Positions 1-10,178 are shown, counted from the first letter of the stretch. The stretch is DNA of 64,000 bases from Bryopsis sp. KO-2023 (GCA_030272585.1 BSYQ01000016.1:558001-622000), one strand, 5' to 3'. The notes: generated by a model not told the origin, from the sequence alone. Program-made: numbers and translations.

Positions 1-296
1 TCCTGGATAGGAGGGTCATTCTGCCTGCCTCCCCACAGATCAGGTCGGGCTGGCTTGCTTCTCAGGTCATTACCTCGACCACCACTTCCAGCCGCCGTTC
101 CAGCCTGTGCTGCAGTTGCCGCCCCGATTGCTGTTCCCACTTTGTCGGTTAGTTGCTCCAAAATGGAGCTTCCCACAGCCTCATTGACCGCCGTGCTCAG
201 CATTCCCGGTACTTCTTCGACCACGCCTTGCACTCGGTTCAACCTTCCCATTACCTCCTCATACGCCGCCCTCAACTCAGCCACCTGTTGCTCCAT
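1..296 (-). CDS. gag: Gag N-terminus of the neighbouring tandem copy (partial)
   Basis: This is the first 98 codons of gag, same as 7657-7952, starting at the ATG at 294-296 and continuing out of the window to the left. No difference from the complete copy was seen. Confidence 0.88.
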   Translation of the reverse strand, partial: MEQQVAELRAAYEEVMGRLNRVQGVVEEVPGMLSTAVNEAVGSSILEQLTDKVGTAIGAATAAQAGTAAGSGGRGNDLRSKPARPDLWGGRQNDPPIQ

Positions 297-1305
297 CTCA
301 GCCTCAAAAATCCTCGGTTAGGGTATTCCGCGGATAGGTAAATTCGGATACCCTAACTTTCTTCGACTGCCTTTTCCGATCAAGGAGCTCCACTGACTCT
401 CCTTCCTGATTTACGAGGGTGTCTGGAACCCTCTTCCTCTCTGGATCTCCGGTGCACGTCCTCACGATCTGCCGCTCCTCTTGGGTCAGCTGCAGAAACT
501 TGTCGCCAAACAAACCCAGAGGTCTGATAGTTGGGATTTCCAGACCCTCTGAGTTCACAACCGGCTCTTGCTCGTGCCCCCGTACGTTATGTACTCCTGG
601 CTGCGCGAGCGTCCACTTTACTTGGTAGGTGTCGTTTAGTTCGTGGATCCTCTCCTCTTTCATTGGTGAAAAAGCGATGTCAGGGCCAAGGAGTTCCGTT
701 CCTCCTCGTCGTAGCGGTAAAACCTTGATGTAGTGGGAAAGTCGAGAGGTGACTCGGTAGTTGGGGTTGGCTGATTCTCCTTGTCAGCCTGTTCTTCCAG
801 CTCTTTCAGGAAGCAGAGTAGGTCGAGTTCTTCGTAGTTCAACTGGACCTCGTTCCTCCTAGCTTCCCTCCGCACAATCGGTAATCCCAGCTCCTCGTCG
901 GGATACTGCCACTCTACTCTGTAATAAAGATCGAGAAGGTGAGCCAGCCAAGGGTCCATAGACAACGAACTCACTGATGTTGGGGTTCCTCCTGAGTTGG
1001 GGTTTCAGGGGTAAGCGGAAGATCAACTGTCGCCTCTGTCTCAGTTCTCGATTCGCTTGATCCTGTGCTTTCAGTATCACTATTGTCTTCGCCTATGTGC
1101 AGAACTTCCAACGGGTTCTCTTCCAGCCAGAGGTCTACAAGCAGTAACCTAGGATCTCCTTCTTCGCCAAACCAGTATTCTTCTTCTCTGATTATAGGCA
1201 TAACTCGCTCCGAAACCAGTGAAACGGATTTGTTTCCTGAGGCTGAATACTTCCAGCCGCCACTTAACCCGTTCTTCACACACGTTGGGAGACGACCAGA
1301 AGTTC
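1..1305 (-). mobile_element. Partial second retrotransposon copy (leader and gag N-terminus), cut by window edge
   Basis: This stretch is the leader region and the first ~98 codons of gag from a neighbouring copy of the element, in the same orientation and offset by 7656 bp from the complete unit. It follows the shared LTR at 1306-1789 directly, with no host DNA between. The three leader ORFs are all intact here (roughly 971-1279, 660-974 and 304-663). Gag runs off the window at base 1. Confidence 0.9.
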
Positions 1306-1789
1306 TGTAAGAAAGGTCTGAGACACGAGAGTATACAACTGAATCTTATTTCAACAACCTTGTTCTTTACAACGATCCCCAGCCTTTTATACTCTCAGCC
1401 CAGAGCTTCTAGAAACTCCCAGCCCATCTCCTAACCTTACAAATACTAGCTATCATCTAGCTCTCCCCAAAACGTCTCTATCATTTCTCAGCTCAGCCCT
1501 TCTAGCCAGAGCTCCGACTAACCCTTTATAACCCTTGATAACCTCTAGACTAAGGACCCAGACTGAAGCTCCTTTCAGTCTGACTCCCGACTCTCTACCC
1601 AAACTCTCAGCCATCTGAGACCTGACACTGAATATACTGAACCTGGTTCGAACTCTTTTCACTACGTTTCAGCCTCTCATTGAGCATCACGTAACTACCC
1701 CATTCCAGTCAGTCCGCGACTACCTGGAACTCTCAGACTGTAACCTCTGTTTTCCGCCTAGATCTTCGCCTACTAAGTCAGCCGTTTCA
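1306..1789 (-). repeat. 3' LTR, shared with the next tandem copy
   Basis: It looks identical to the right LTR at 8962-9445. It is preceded in the element sense by a polypurine tract and followed by another copy's leader and gag, so it acts as 3' LTR of one unit and 5' LTR of the next. The TATA box copy is at 1385-1391. Confidence 0.8.
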
Positions 1790-1805
1790 CTCCTCCCCCC
1801 TTAGA
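1790..1805 (-). promoter_or_regulatory. Polypurine tract (plus-strand primer site)
   Basis: Read on the minus strand the bases just upstream of the LTR are AAGGGGGGAGGAG followed immediately by TGAAAC. A purine run abutting the LTR start is the usual plus-strand DNA priming site of LTR retrotransposons, and it marks the LTR border. Confidence 0.85.
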
Positions 1806-2300
1806 GAGAGATCGCTGACCCAGCGATGTTCTGTACACTAAGTTCGTATTGCACGACTCACCAGAACTGCCAAGTGACTTAACTCGCTTATTCTGAGAAT
1901 ACCTCTGATATAGCTGTAAGCAATATTCTCCGACGTTTTCCGTAACAACTTCCCGATTGCGACTTGAGCTGAATGTTGGTTTCTGCTTATGGTTACTTCT
2001 GCCGCTGTGACATCCCATCCCAGCCCGTTCACACATAAACCCAACCCTGTTCAATAGACTTCACAGCCCACACTGGAAATCACACAGTCTCAGCTCTAGT
2101 CAAACTGTAATTCTCACAAGTGTTTTTACACACTCAGTATGTTAATTGTTTTCCAGAAATTCCCTCTACCCTCACTTGATCCATTCACTGTTCTTTTCCT
2201 TTTTCTTCCAAAAACAAAATAAAATTCAAACACCCAATTACCAACAGAAAATCATATTTCACTCTTGATCCTATATTTTTTTTATTTTTTAATATTCAAC
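1806..2300 (-). other. Retrotransposon 3' noncoding region
   Basis: About 495 nt between the third ORF and the polypurine tract. It is AT-rich near 2200-2300. A 93-codon frame at 1773-2054 crosses the LTR border and I do not regard it as a gene. Confidence 0.5.
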
Positions 2301-3320
2301 TCAGGCTTTTCTGAGTTTCACATTTCTGGATCCCCCTGAACTTCCAGGAGGTTTCCTTTTCTTTCCTTCTGGTCCACTGTCTCCGCCTGGCTCATTGACG
2401 ACCCAATCCCCATCGTAGTCCGTTGGTTCTGCATCGTCTTCGGCTGCCTCGAATTTTCTCAGGGGGCCCACGGTCCGCTTGGCCTTTAAATACACTCCCC
2501 GAGTATAATCCGACCCCAACTTGAAACCCAAGGCGCAGAGTTTGCAGGTTTCCGAGTGTAGCACCATTGGTGGCCCTGTTTCAGCTGGTACCCACATTCT
2601 CCGCCAGTCTCGTTTTTCCTCATCGACTTCCAGACTGATACTCAGCCACACCCGATCCCGACACCCGATATTCGAGCACACCCAGTGCCGTTGGCAGTCT
2701 TCTCCGGTCGGCTGACAGTTGCTGCTTGGGGTGCGACAAAACACGCAAGTGTGTTTTTCCCCCTCTTCGTGCTTCACTTCTCCGCTTGGTTTTCCCGACA
2801 TGGACTCCACCATACTCTTCAACAAGTCTACCTGGCCCTTGAGCTGTTGGTTCCGCATTTGCTCTTCCCGCAGCTTGTCTTCGACCCCGTCGAGCTTGTG
2901 GCGCATTTCCTCATCTGCCCCCTCCATCAGCAGCTTTTCCGCCTCTCTTTTCGCCGCGTCCGCTGAAGTTTCCGCCATCGCCAATTTTACGCTGAGGTCC
3001 TCATTTTCCGCCAAATATTTCGCCCGGTCGTCGAGCAACCGAGTGCGTTCAGCCTCCCAGCTATCTCTTTCCGCCTGAAATCCCCCTTCTTCTTCCAGCT
3101 CGCCGATCTTTTGCTTGAGTTGTTCTTTTTCCTCCTCCAGCTTTGCCATTTTTTCCAGGGCCTCCTGCTCATCTCTTTCTTGGATTCTTTCCAGTCTGGT
3201 TCCTTCCTTCAGGTACTCCTCCAGCATTTTGTTGATCCTTTCCGACACTCCCTCGATCGCTCCAGCATTCTTTTTAATCTCCTCCAACAGTGCTTTGACT
3301 CCTCCACCAAACTCAACCAT
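2301..3320 (-). CDS. Third ORF of the chromovirus: coiled coil plus Cys-rich domain, unknown
   Basis: About 339 residues from the ATG at 3320, which is 95 nt after the pol stop; the open frame itself starts at 3467 and overlaps the end of pol. Residues ~10-180 are a long heptad-rich coiled coil (EEKEQLKQKIGELEEE type). They are followed by a Cys/His cluster (CVFC, two further Cys, HWVCSNIGC) and a later CKLC, which looks like a zinc-binding module of no family I recognise. The C-terminus is basic and Gly/Ser-rich. It sits where env would be in retroviruses, but there is no signal peptide or membrane segment, so it is not an envelope. It could be a coat or chromatin-binding accessory protein; function is not assigned. 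Confidence 0.7.
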   Translation of the reverse strand: MVEFGGGVKALLEEIKKNAGAIEGVSERINKMLEEYLKEGTRLERIQERDEQEALEKMAKLEEEKEQLKQKIGELEEEGGFQAERDSWEAERTRLLDDRAKYLAENEDLSVKLAMAETSADAAKREAEKLLMEGADEEMRHKLDGVEDKLREEQMRNQQLKGQVDLLKSMVESMSGKPSGEVKHEEGEKHTCVFCRTPSSNCQPTGEDCQRHWVCSNIGCRDRVWLSISLEVDEEKRDWRRMWVPAETGPPMVLHSETCKLCALGFKLGSDYTRGVYLKAKRTVGPLRKFEAAEDDAEPTDYDGDWVVNEPGGDSGPEGKKRKPPGSSGGSRNVKLRKA

Positions 3321-3414
3321 GTTGTCTGCTTTCTTTTTCTTTTTCGAACTCCAAACTGTCTCTCGCACACACTCGCACTCGCACACACTCAACCCGAACT
3401 CAGGAAAACAGGAG

Positions 3415-6400
3415 CTAGTCCATGGAAGATTTTTGACGTAAATACTCCTGCAGCACTTGCTGCGCATTACCCAAGTGATGTGACGGGAGCCACTGGTCCT
3501 CTTCCGATCCGTATCCTTCCCAGGAAACCAAGTACTCTGTCACATTCTTCTTTTTCCGCCGTTTGGTTCGATGTGTCTTGATCTTTTCGACGATATATTC
3601 CTCGACTCCTTCCAACACCACTGGATCTGGAGGTGGAGAAATAGCCCTGGCTGGAAACTCTTCTGATCCATCTTCAAATGCTTTTAGCTTGGAAACATGA
3701 AAAACATCATGTATTTTCCAGTGATTAGGAAGTTCCAACCTGTAAGTTACTGATGTCACAATATCAATAATTCTAAAAGGTCCACAAAACTTAGATACCA
3801 ACTTCCGGCCCATCATTGGCGGTAAAGGTAAATCAGCTGTCGATAAAAAGACATACTGATTTAATGCAAAACTTGCATCCCTCCGCCCTCGGTTTGCGAC
3901 AGCCCTCTGTCGCTGTTGGCTTTTCAAAATCGCTTTCCGAGCCAGCTGTAAACTTTTAGCCCAAAATGTCCACCATTCATCTGAAACTGGACCTGAGTCT
4001 AACAAATCCTGAGGGGATCTGGGATGTTGCCCATAAACCAAATAAAAAGGTGTAAAACCTGTTGATGAGTGAACGGATGAGTTATAAGCAAACTCAGCCG
4101 CCACTAATTTAGTGTCCCAATCACCCCCTATGGTCGAAATATAAATTCGCAACATGTCTCCGACTACTCGATTTGCCCTTTCAGTCATTCCATCAGTTTC
4201 AGGGTGATATCCCGATGACATGGCTAAACGAGTTCCCGCTAATTCCCACAGTTTTCGCCAAAACTGGCCTGTAAAACGAGTATCTCGATCGGAAATAATA
4301 GCCTCTGGCAACCCATGATGTCTGAAAATTGTATCAAAGAAAATTTCAGCTACCCCACTAGCTGTAACTGCAGTAGTGGTGGCTACCAAGTGGATCATTC
4401 GACTAAAACGGTCGACCATAACCACTAAATAATCATGACCCTTTTGTGTCATAGGTAAAGGTCCCACAAAATCTAAACAAACTTCTTTCCAGCGTTCGTC
4501 TGGAACTGGAATTGGCTGATATAACCCCAATGGTTTTTGAGTGCTAGACTTGTTTTTCTGACAACCAACACAAGTCCTAACATATCGTTCGACATCCTCA
4601 GTGCATCTAGGCCAATAATATCTTTTTCGAACATTTGCGACAGTTTTGTGTCGCCCAAAATGTCCAGCCTGATCGTGACATTCAGCCAACACTGTTTGTC
4701 TAATTTCTTTGTCCTTTGGAATATACCAAAACCATTTGTCTTTCAGACTATACCACAATTTTGTGCCATCCCACCTATAACGCGGATCTTTTTCACCAGC
4801 TTCCCAATTAGCTATAACTTCTCTGCAATGTTCATCCCCTTGATACGCAAGTCTAACCTGATCCTGAAATACTACGCCTGCTCGGACTTTTGCCACAGCG
4901 TTTAATTCCATTTCCGACCTTCGACTCAATGCATCTGCAACTGTATTTTCTTTTCCAGGTTTGTATTTAATCTCAAAATCAAATTCCTGTAAAGTTTCCA
5001 TCCACCTAGCCTGTCTACTGGATAGTTTAGGCTGCGTCTGAATATATTTCAGCGGAGCGTGGTCCGTGTGAACCACAAATTTCCTCGCCCCCAAATAATG
5101 TCGCCAAGTTTTCAAACAATAGACTATCGCATACAGTTCTTTTTCGTGTGTCGGATAATTCCTTTCAGCTGAATTTAATTTCCGACTTTCAAACGCGGCT
5201 GGTTGTTGCCCCTGACCTTGATCTTGCGTCAAAACTCCTCCAATAGCAAAATCCGATGCGTCTGTAGTTACTTCAAAACTCAACTCCGGATCTGGAATTA
5301 TTAACACAGGTGCCTCCTGCATGCTCTTCTTTAGCGTCTGAAACGCTTTCTCCTGACTTTCAGTCCACTGCCATTTAACTTCCTTCCTTGTTAGTTCATG
5401 TAACGGCGTTGCAATCCCAGAGTATCCCTTAATAAATTTCCGATAATAATTCGCTAAACCCAAAAACGACCTAATATCCCGAACTGTCTGAGGTTGTGCC
5501 CACTCCTTAATGGCTAAAACTTTCTTAGGTACCACGGAGAGTCCCTCTCTTCCGACTATGTGTCCCAAAAATTCGACTTCTGTCATCCCCAAATCACATT
5601 TGTCCGGTGAAACGTAAAGTTTGTGTTTTTCGAGTAGCTGAAACACTTGTCTAAGATGTTCCTTGTGCTCTTCCCAGTTCCGACTGTAAACTAAGATATC
5701 ATCGAGATAAACTATAACAAACTTATCCAGATGTGGTCGAAAAACATCGTTCATCACATTCATAAAAGTTGCTGGTGCATTTGTCAAACCCATTGGCATA
5801 ACTGTGTATTCGTAAGATCCATATCTAGTTCGAAAAGCAGTTTTCGCCCAATCCTTTTTCGCCATCCTGACTTGATAGTATCCCGAACACAAATCTATTT
5901 TTGAGAAGTATTTTGCGCCATGAAGCTGATCTATCAGTTCATCTATCCTCGGAATCGGATAAGCGTTTTTCACCGTCACCTTATTCAATGCCCGATAATC
6001 TACACACATGCGTAGTTTCCCGTTCTTCTTCGGTACAAAAATTACCGGTGCTCCCCAAGGTGATCTACTCGGTCGAATAAACCCTTTTCCCGACATGGCT
6101 GCAATCTGAGTTTTCAGTTCTGCCATTTCCTTGATGCCTAGTCGATAAGGTGCTTTACTTTGTGGAACCGTGCCTGGTTCCAACTGGATCGTGTGTTCGA
6201 TACCTCTGGAAGGGGGTATCTCACTGGGTAATTCTTCCACAAAAGTGTTAGGAAATTCCTGTCTGATTTCTGCTGTAAGTTCAGCTTGTCTGGAAACATT
6301 TTGTTCAGAGTCAGTTCTGTTCAAACATGTTTCAAACACCATCAGCACACACTGTTCCTCTTCCTCCTCTCCGGGGTTTGCCGGAGGAATCAAATGTTCT

Positions 6401-6960
6401 TTCAGCCCGTCTGAAACCACTACCTCATTCGTTCGAAAATCAACCCGGGGATTATGCTTAGCCAGCCAAGTTTTTCCCAATATAGCATCATACTTAGCAA
6501 GAGACATTTCATGAAAAATCTCCCTACTAGCAAAATCTCCAAATCTGAGAGTAGCCCTGATCTTCCCTTTAGATTCTAAGGTACTTCCCCCAGCCAGGCT
6601 AACTTTTTCTTCTTGTTCTTCTAATTCCAGCTTATTTTTCTCGCAAAATTTCCGAGCCAAAAAGCAATCAGTTGCTCCACAGTCTATTAATATCTCAGCT
6701 GCAAAACCTGAGATTTCCCCTTTCACAGTAATCAGTTGTCTAGTTCGGTTATCAGTTTCAGCCACTGCTAGAAATCCGAACTTAGTCATGTCTAAATCTG
6801 TCCCATCAAATGAATGGACTTCTAGGTTATCTTGGTTATCAGGTCTAGTCGGTTCCTTGGACGTTTCTTCCAACGAAAAATCCCTCGAATTCCTAGAATT
6901 CCTCGAACTCGCAGGCTTCCCCTTAACTTCACACCCTGTGAGTTTACCTAACATACTCAT
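3415..6960 (-). CDS. pol: Pol polyprotein: protease, RT, RNase H, integrase, chromodomain
   Basis: About 1181 residues from the ATG that overlaps the gag stop; the open frame itself starts at 7014, so a -1 frameshift from gag is also possible. Domains in order: aspartic protease with [10 protein letters not shown] (Cys where Ser or Thr is usual), reverse transcriptase with YLDD, RNase H ([11 protein letters not shown] and HTDHAPL), integrase with an HHCC zinc-binding end ([12 protein letters not shown] to CVGCQ) and the DDE core ([24 protein letters not shown]), a GPF module, and a C-terminal chromodomain (EYIVEKI ... [17 protein letters not shown]) that targets insertion to modified chromatin. 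All key residues I can check are present. No frameshift or stop was seen, so the copy looks coding-competent. Confidence 0.96.
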   Translation of the reverse strand: MSMLGKLTGCEVKGKPASSRNSRNSRDFSLEETSKEPTRPDNQDNLEVHSFDGTDLDMTKFGFLAVAETDNRTRQLITVKGEISGFAAEILIDCGATDCFLARKFCEKNKLELEEQEEKVSLAGGSTLESKGKIRATLRFGDFASREIFHEMSLAKYDAILGKTWLAKHNPRVDFRTNEVVVSDGLKEHLIPPANPGEEEEEQCVLMVFETCLNRTDSEQNVSRQAELTAEIRQEFPNTFVEELPSEIPPSRGIEHTIQLEPGTVPQSKAPYRLGIKEMAELKTQIAAMSGKGFIRPSRSPWGAPVIFVPKKNGKLRMCVDYRALNKVTVKNAYPIPRIDELIDQLHGAKYFSKIDLCSGYYQVRMAKKDWAKTAFRTRYGSYEYTVMPMGLTNAPATFMNVMNDVFRPHLDKFVIVYLDDILVYSRNWEEHKEHLRQVFQLLEKHKLYVSPDKCDLGMTEVEFLGHIVGREGLSVVPKKVLAIKEWAQPQTVRDIRSFLGLANYYRKFIKGYSGIATPLHELTRKEVKWQWTESQEKAFQTLKKSMQEAPVLIIPDPELSFEVTTDASDFAIGGVLTQDQGQGQQPAAFESRKLNSAERNYPTHEKELYAIVYCLKTWRHYLGARKFVVHTDHAPLKYIQTQPKLSSRQARWMETLQEFDFEIKYKPGKENTVADALSRRSEMELNAVAKVRAGVVFQDQVRLAYQGDEHCREVIANWEAGEKDPRYRWDGTKLWYSLKDKWFWYIPKDKEIRQTVLAECHDQAGHFGRHKTVANVRKRYYWPRCTEDVERYVRTCVGCQKNKSSTQKPLGLYQPIPVPDERWKEVCLDFVGPLPMTQKGHDYLVVMVDRFSRMIHLVATTTAVTASGVAEIFFDTIFRHHGLPEAIISDRDTRFTGQFWRKLWELAGTRLAMSSGYHPETDGMTERANRVVGDMLRIYISTIGGDWDTKLVAAEFAYNSSVHSSTGFTPFYLVYGQHPRSPQDLLDSGPVSDEWWTFWAKSLQLARKAILKSQQRQRAVANRGRRDASFALNQYVFLSTADLPLPPMMGRKLVSKFCGPFRIIDIVTSVTYRLELPNHWKIHDVFHVSKLKAFEDGSEEFPARAISPPPDPVVLEGVEEYIVEKIKTHRTKRRKKKNVTEYLVSWEGYGSEEDQWLPSHHLGNAQQVLQEYLRQKSSMD

Positions 6961-7952
6961 TTTCGCGAGGGGCAGTCTCGAGCGTAATGCCCTCGACGCC
7001 CACACTTGTAACACTTCACCTCTCCGTCTGCTTTTTCTTTCTTCCAGACTGGCTTATTTCTTTCTCTCTCTTTATCACCTCGCTGTTTCTGCTGTCTCTG
7101 TTGTCGCCTTCTTCCGACGTAGTCCAATTCCATGTGATCCGATCTGCGATTTCCGCCGCCGCCGCTGCCGCCGCCGCCGCCGCGATCTCGATTCAAGATC
7201 GAACTCCCAGATTGAGCTCCTCCCCACCTTTCCGCCACTCGAATAGCTTCATCCAAGGTCTTGGGGTTTTGGAGGTCGGTCTCGATACCAACCCTCCCTC
7301 GCAAACCATCGACGAACCTGTGTATTTTCTCGCCCTCTGATGCGTCGGAAATATACAACATCAGCTGCCTAAAGCGATGCGTGTATTCCCGCACAGACAT
7401 TCCGCCTTGGCGTAAATTCGCCCATTCTGTCCGTGTGCGGCGCAAAAAATGTGGTTCTCCGAACTGGTTTTTCAGCTCCTCACAGAAGTCCTCATACGTC
7501 GGCAAAGGTCGGCCTCCATCAGTCTCCGACTCCTCCACTCTTGTCCTCCACCATGTCGCGGCTGGCCCTCTCAGTAGAGATCCTGCCAGGCGGAGTTTCG
7601 AGACTCCATCTTCGACGTGGGTGGCGTCAAAATGCACTCGGAGGCTGAACAACCAGTCCTGGATAGGAGGGTCATTCTGCCTGCCTCCCCACAGATCAGG
7701 TCGGGCTGGCTTGCTTCTCAGGTCATTACCTCGACCACCACTTCCAGCCGCCGTTCCAGCCTGTGCTGCAGTTGCCGCCCCGATTGCTGTTCCCACTTTG
7801 TCGGTTAGTTGCTCCAAAATGGAGCTTCCCACAGCCTCATTGACCGCCGTGCTCAGCATTCCCGGTACTTCTTCGACCACGCCTTGCACTCGGTTCAACC
7901 TTCCCATTACCTCCTCATACGCCGCCCTCAACTCAGCCACCTGTTGCTCCAT
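6957..7952 (-). CDS. gag: Gag polyprotein of the chromovirus
   Basis: The product is 331 residues. It begins with a helical N-terminus ([19 protein letters not shown]), then a capsid-like region with the retrotransposon gag signature (a WLFSLRVHF stretch and [12 protein letters not shown]), a Gly-rich linker and a C-terminal CCHC zinc knuckle ([14 protein letters not shown]) that packages RNA. The stop codon overlaps the in-frame ATG of pol as ATGA at 6957-6960. The first 98 codons also occur in the partial copy at 1-296. The frame is fully open, consistent with a young or active element. Confidence 0.92.
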   Translation of the reverse strand: MEQQVAELRAAYEEVMGRLNRVQGVVEEVPGMLSTAVNEAVGSSILEQLTDKVGTAIGAATAAQAGTAAGSGGRGNDLRSKPARPDLWGGRQNDPPIQDWLFSLRVHFDATHVEDGVSKLRLAGSLLRGPAATWWRTRVEESETDGGRPLPTYEDFCEELKNQFGEPHFLRRTRTEWANLRQGGMSVREYTHRFRQLMLYISDASEGEKIHRFVDGLRGRVGIETDLQNPKTLDEAIRVAERWGGAQSGSSILNRDRGGGGGSGGGGNRRSDHMELDYVGRRRQQRQQKQRGDKERERNKPVWKKEKADGEVKCYKCGRRGHYARDCPSRK

Positions 7953-7959
7953 CTCAGCC

Positions 7960-8319
7960 TCAAAAATCCTCGGTTAGGGTATTCCGCGGATAGGTAAATT
8001 CGGATACCCTAACTTTCTTCGACTGCCTTTTCCGATCAAGGAGCTCCACTGACTCTCCTTCCTGATTTACGAGGGTGTCTGGAACCCTCTTCCTCTCTGG
8101 ATCTCCGGTGCACGTCCTCACGATCTGCCGCTCCTCTTGGGTCAGCTGCAGAAACTTGTCGCCAAACAAACCCAGAGGTCTGATAGTTGGGATTTCCAGA
8201 CCCTCTGAGTTCACAACCGGCTCTTGCTCGTGCCCCCGTACGTTATGTACTCCTGGCTGCGCGAGCGTCCACTTTACTTGGTAGGTGTCGTTTAGTTCGT
8301 GGATCCTCTCCTCTTTCAT
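7960..8319 (-). CDS. Leader ORF 3 of the retrotransposon, unknown function
   Basis: A 119-residue ORF starting with ATG inside the stop of leader ORF 2 and ending 7 nt before the gag ATG. The C-terminal third is strongly basic (ELLDRKRQSKKVRV), which could suit nucleic-acid binding. No domain is recognised. The copy at 304-663 is intact. Three consecutive intact small ORFs in both copies argue against chance, but the copies are so similar that this is not independent evidence. Confidence 0.5.
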   Translation of the reverse strand: MKEERIHELNDTYQVKWTLAQPGVHNVRGHEQEPVVNSEGLEIPTIRPLGLFGDKFLQLTQEERQIVRTCTGDPERKRVPDTLVNQEGESVELLDRKRQSKKVRVSEFTYPRNTLTEDF

Positions 8320-8615
8320 TGGTGAAAAAGCGATGTCAGGGCCAAGGAGTTCCGTTCCTCCTCGTCGTAGCGGTAAAACCTTGATGTAGTGGGAAAGTCG
8401 AGAGGTGACTCGGTAGTTGGGGTTGGCTGATTCTCCTTGTCAGCCTGTTCTTCCAGCTCTTTCAGGAAGCAGAGTAGGTCGAGTTCTTCGTAGTTCAACT
8501 GGACCTCGTTCCTCCTAGCTTCCCTCCGCACAATCGGTAATCCCAGCTCCTCGTCGGGATACTGCCACTCTACTCTGTAATAAAGATCGAGAAGGTGAGC
8601 CAGCCAAGGGTCCAT
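8316..8615 (-). CDS. Leader ORF 2 of the retrotransposon, unknown function
   Basis: About 99 residues from the ATG at 8615, starting MDPWLAHLLDLYYRVEW; the open frame reaches back to 8630 and touches the stop of leader ORF 1. It is charged, with a Leu/Glu-rich helix-like middle (LLCFLKELEEQ). No family is recognised. Its TGA stop overlaps the ATG of leader ORF 3 as ATGA at 8316-8319, a layout compatible with termination-reinitiation. The copy at 660-959 is intact. Confidence 0.45.
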   Translation of the reverse strand: MDPWLAHLLDLYYRVEWQYPDEELGLPIVRREARRNEVQLNYEELDLLCFLKELEEQADKENQPTPTTESPLDFPTTSRFYRYDEEERNSLALTSLFHQ

Positions 8616-8626
8616 AGACAACGAAC

Positions 8627-8857
8627 TCACTGATGTTGGGGTTCCTCCTGAGTTGGGGTTTCAGGGGTAAGCGGAAGATCAACTGTCGCCTCTGTCTCAG
8701 TTCTCGATTCGCTTGATCCTGTGCTTTCAGTATCACTATTGTCTTCGCCTATGTGCAGAACTTCCAACGGGTTCTCTTCCAGCCAGAGGTCTACAAGCAG
8801 TAACCTAGGATCTCCTTCTTCGCCAAACCAGTATTCTTCTTCTCTGATTATAGGCAT
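8627..8857 (-). CDS. Leader ORF 1 of the retrotransposon, unknown function
   Basis: This is a 76-residue acidic ORF counted from its first ATG at 8857; the frame is open up to 8935. It is rich in Glu, Thr and Ser towards the C-terminus (a TESTGSSESRTETEATVD stretch). I recognise no domain. Its TGA stop is followed 12 nt later by the first ATG of leader ORF 2, which lies in the -1 frame. An intact copy lies at 971-1201 in the neighbouring unit. Whether it is translated is unknown. Confidence 0.4.
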   Translation of the reverse strand: MPIIREEEYWFGEEGDPRLLLVDLWLEENPLEVLHIGEDNSDTESTGSSESRTETEATVDLPLTPETPTQEEPQHQ

Positions 8858-8961
8858 AACTCGCTCCGAAACCAGTGAAACGGATTTGTTTCCTGAGGCT
8901 GAATACTTCCAGCCGCCACTTAACCCGTTCTTCACACACGTTGGGAGACGACCAGAAGTTC

Positions 8962-9445
8962 TGTAAGAAAGGTCTGAGACACGAGAGTATACAACTGAAT
9001 CTTATTTCAACAACCTTGTTCTTTACAACGATCCCCAGCCTTTTATACTCTCAGCCCAGAGCTTCTAGAAACTCCCAGCCCATCTCCTAACCTTACAAAT
9101 ACTAGCTATCATCTAGCTCTCCCCAAAACGTCTCTATCATTTCTCAGCTCAGCCCTTCTAGCCAGAGCTCCGACTAACCCTTTATAACCCTTGATAACCT
9201 CTAGACTAAGGACCCAGACTGAAGCTCCTTTCAGTCTGACTCCCGACTCTCTACCCAAACTCTCAGCCATCTGAGACCTGACACTGAATATACTGAACCT
9301 GGTTCGAACTCTTTTCACTACGTTTCAGCCTCTCATTGAGCATCACGTAACTACCCCATTCCAGTCAGTCCGCGACTACCTGGAACTCTCAGACTGTAAC
9401 CTCTGTTTTCCGCCTAGATCTTCGCCTACTAAGTCAGCCGTTTCA
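8962..9445 (-). repeat. 5' LTR of the chromovirus
   Basis: In the element sense it starts TGAAAC at 9445, matching the start of the 3' LTR at 1789, where the purine tract fixes the boundary. The inner end is less certain; I place it at the TTACA ending near 8962, giving about 484 bp. No clear tRNA-complementary primer site was recognised just inside it. A TATA box lies at 9041-9047. Sequence outside the LTR (from 9446) is unrelated to the sequence at 1790, which fixes the outer edge precisely. Confidence 0.8.
9041..9047 (-). promoter_or_regulatory. TATA box in the 5' LTR
   Basis: The minus strand reads GAGTATAAAAGGC here, a good TATA box about 400 nt into the LTR. It would place the transcript start near 9010-9020 and make the R-U5 part short (about 50-60 nt). 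An identical copy is at 1385-1391. Confidence 0.6.
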
Positions 9446-10178
9446 GGACGCTTCTTCAAAGAAAAAAATTTGCGGTAGTGTTGAAGAATTGTTATACAGC
9501 TTGCAACGTTAGAAAAATAGTTTCAGTGGTGAGAGAGGTGGGGGGGGCATTGGGTTCAGAGACTTTCTTGAGCTCGTTCCTCAGGTCAGTTTATGGCTTC
9601 AAAAGACATCAGCAAGCTCATTCTGGGTACATGTCAGATATCATTCATTTGGTGCATGGTCAAATGCGTCCATAACATTTTAGCTTTTGCACATTTGTGT
9701 TGTAGGCTCGGGACTGCGTCTGTCTCAGTGGGCCTCTTGTTTGGCAAATTTAAATCCAGCTTGGCTTTGGACTTGTTCCTTAACTCCCATGTGGAGGCTC
9801 TGCAAACACATTCGCCAAAAAGCACTCCTTGAACACCACCCCTTTCTCATCGGTTAACCTGACTCCAATGGCGAAAACTTTCGGTGTCTGTTTAAGGAGG
9901 GGATTTCTTTTGAATTGCACGAAGTTGGACACATGGTGCAGCTGGGGACCACGATGAAAAAAGGTACCACAATTTTTCTCAAAGGTTCGATGCCTTTTCC
10001 ATTCCAGGGAGGGTTTCTGCTTGAGATGGATGCAGTTGTTGCAGAACCAGATGCACTTTTGTTTCTGTTTTTTTCAATCTGGCTGAAAATTTCCTGGGAT
10101 TGTTGGTTGTGTCATGTTTGGAGCTGATGTATGAATGTGATTTTTGTGACAGTGTTTTTTTCTTTTCCTTCTTTGTAG
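9446..10178. other. Host flank of the retrotransposon, no gene seen
   Basis: Unique DNA that starts exactly at the LTR edge. It holds only short frames without splice-consistent support. It may be intron of the gene whose exon begins at 10179. Confidence 0.4.

Larger units (their letters stand above)
1306..9445 (-). mobile_element. Complete Ty3/gypsy chromovirus unit with two LTRs, first unit of a tandem
   Basis: The element lies on the minus strand, so its 5' LTR is at the right (8962-9445) and its 3' LTR at the left (1306-1789). Between them are three leader ORFs, gag, pol with protease, reverse transcriptase, RNase H, integrase and C-terminal chromodomain, then an extra ORF, then a purine-rich tract directly before the 3' LTR. 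RT, integrase and chromodomain together place it in the chromovirus branch of Ty3/gypsy (Metaviridae). Bases 1-1789 repeat 7657-9445 with no difference that I can see, and the repeat extends past the LTR into leader and gag. The left LTR is therefore shared with another copy. The repeat unit is 7656 bp. No target-site duplication can be tested because the left end is outside the window. Confidence 0.93.

Noticed and set aside
1453..1662. Open frames inside the LTR (also 9109-9318)
   Set aside because: They lie wholly in LTR U3 sequence, have no protein-like composition and cross no conserved motif.
1773..2054. 93-codon minus frame crossing the 3' LTR border
   Set aside because: It spans the polypurine tract and LTR start; such frames occur by chance and have no homologue-like features.
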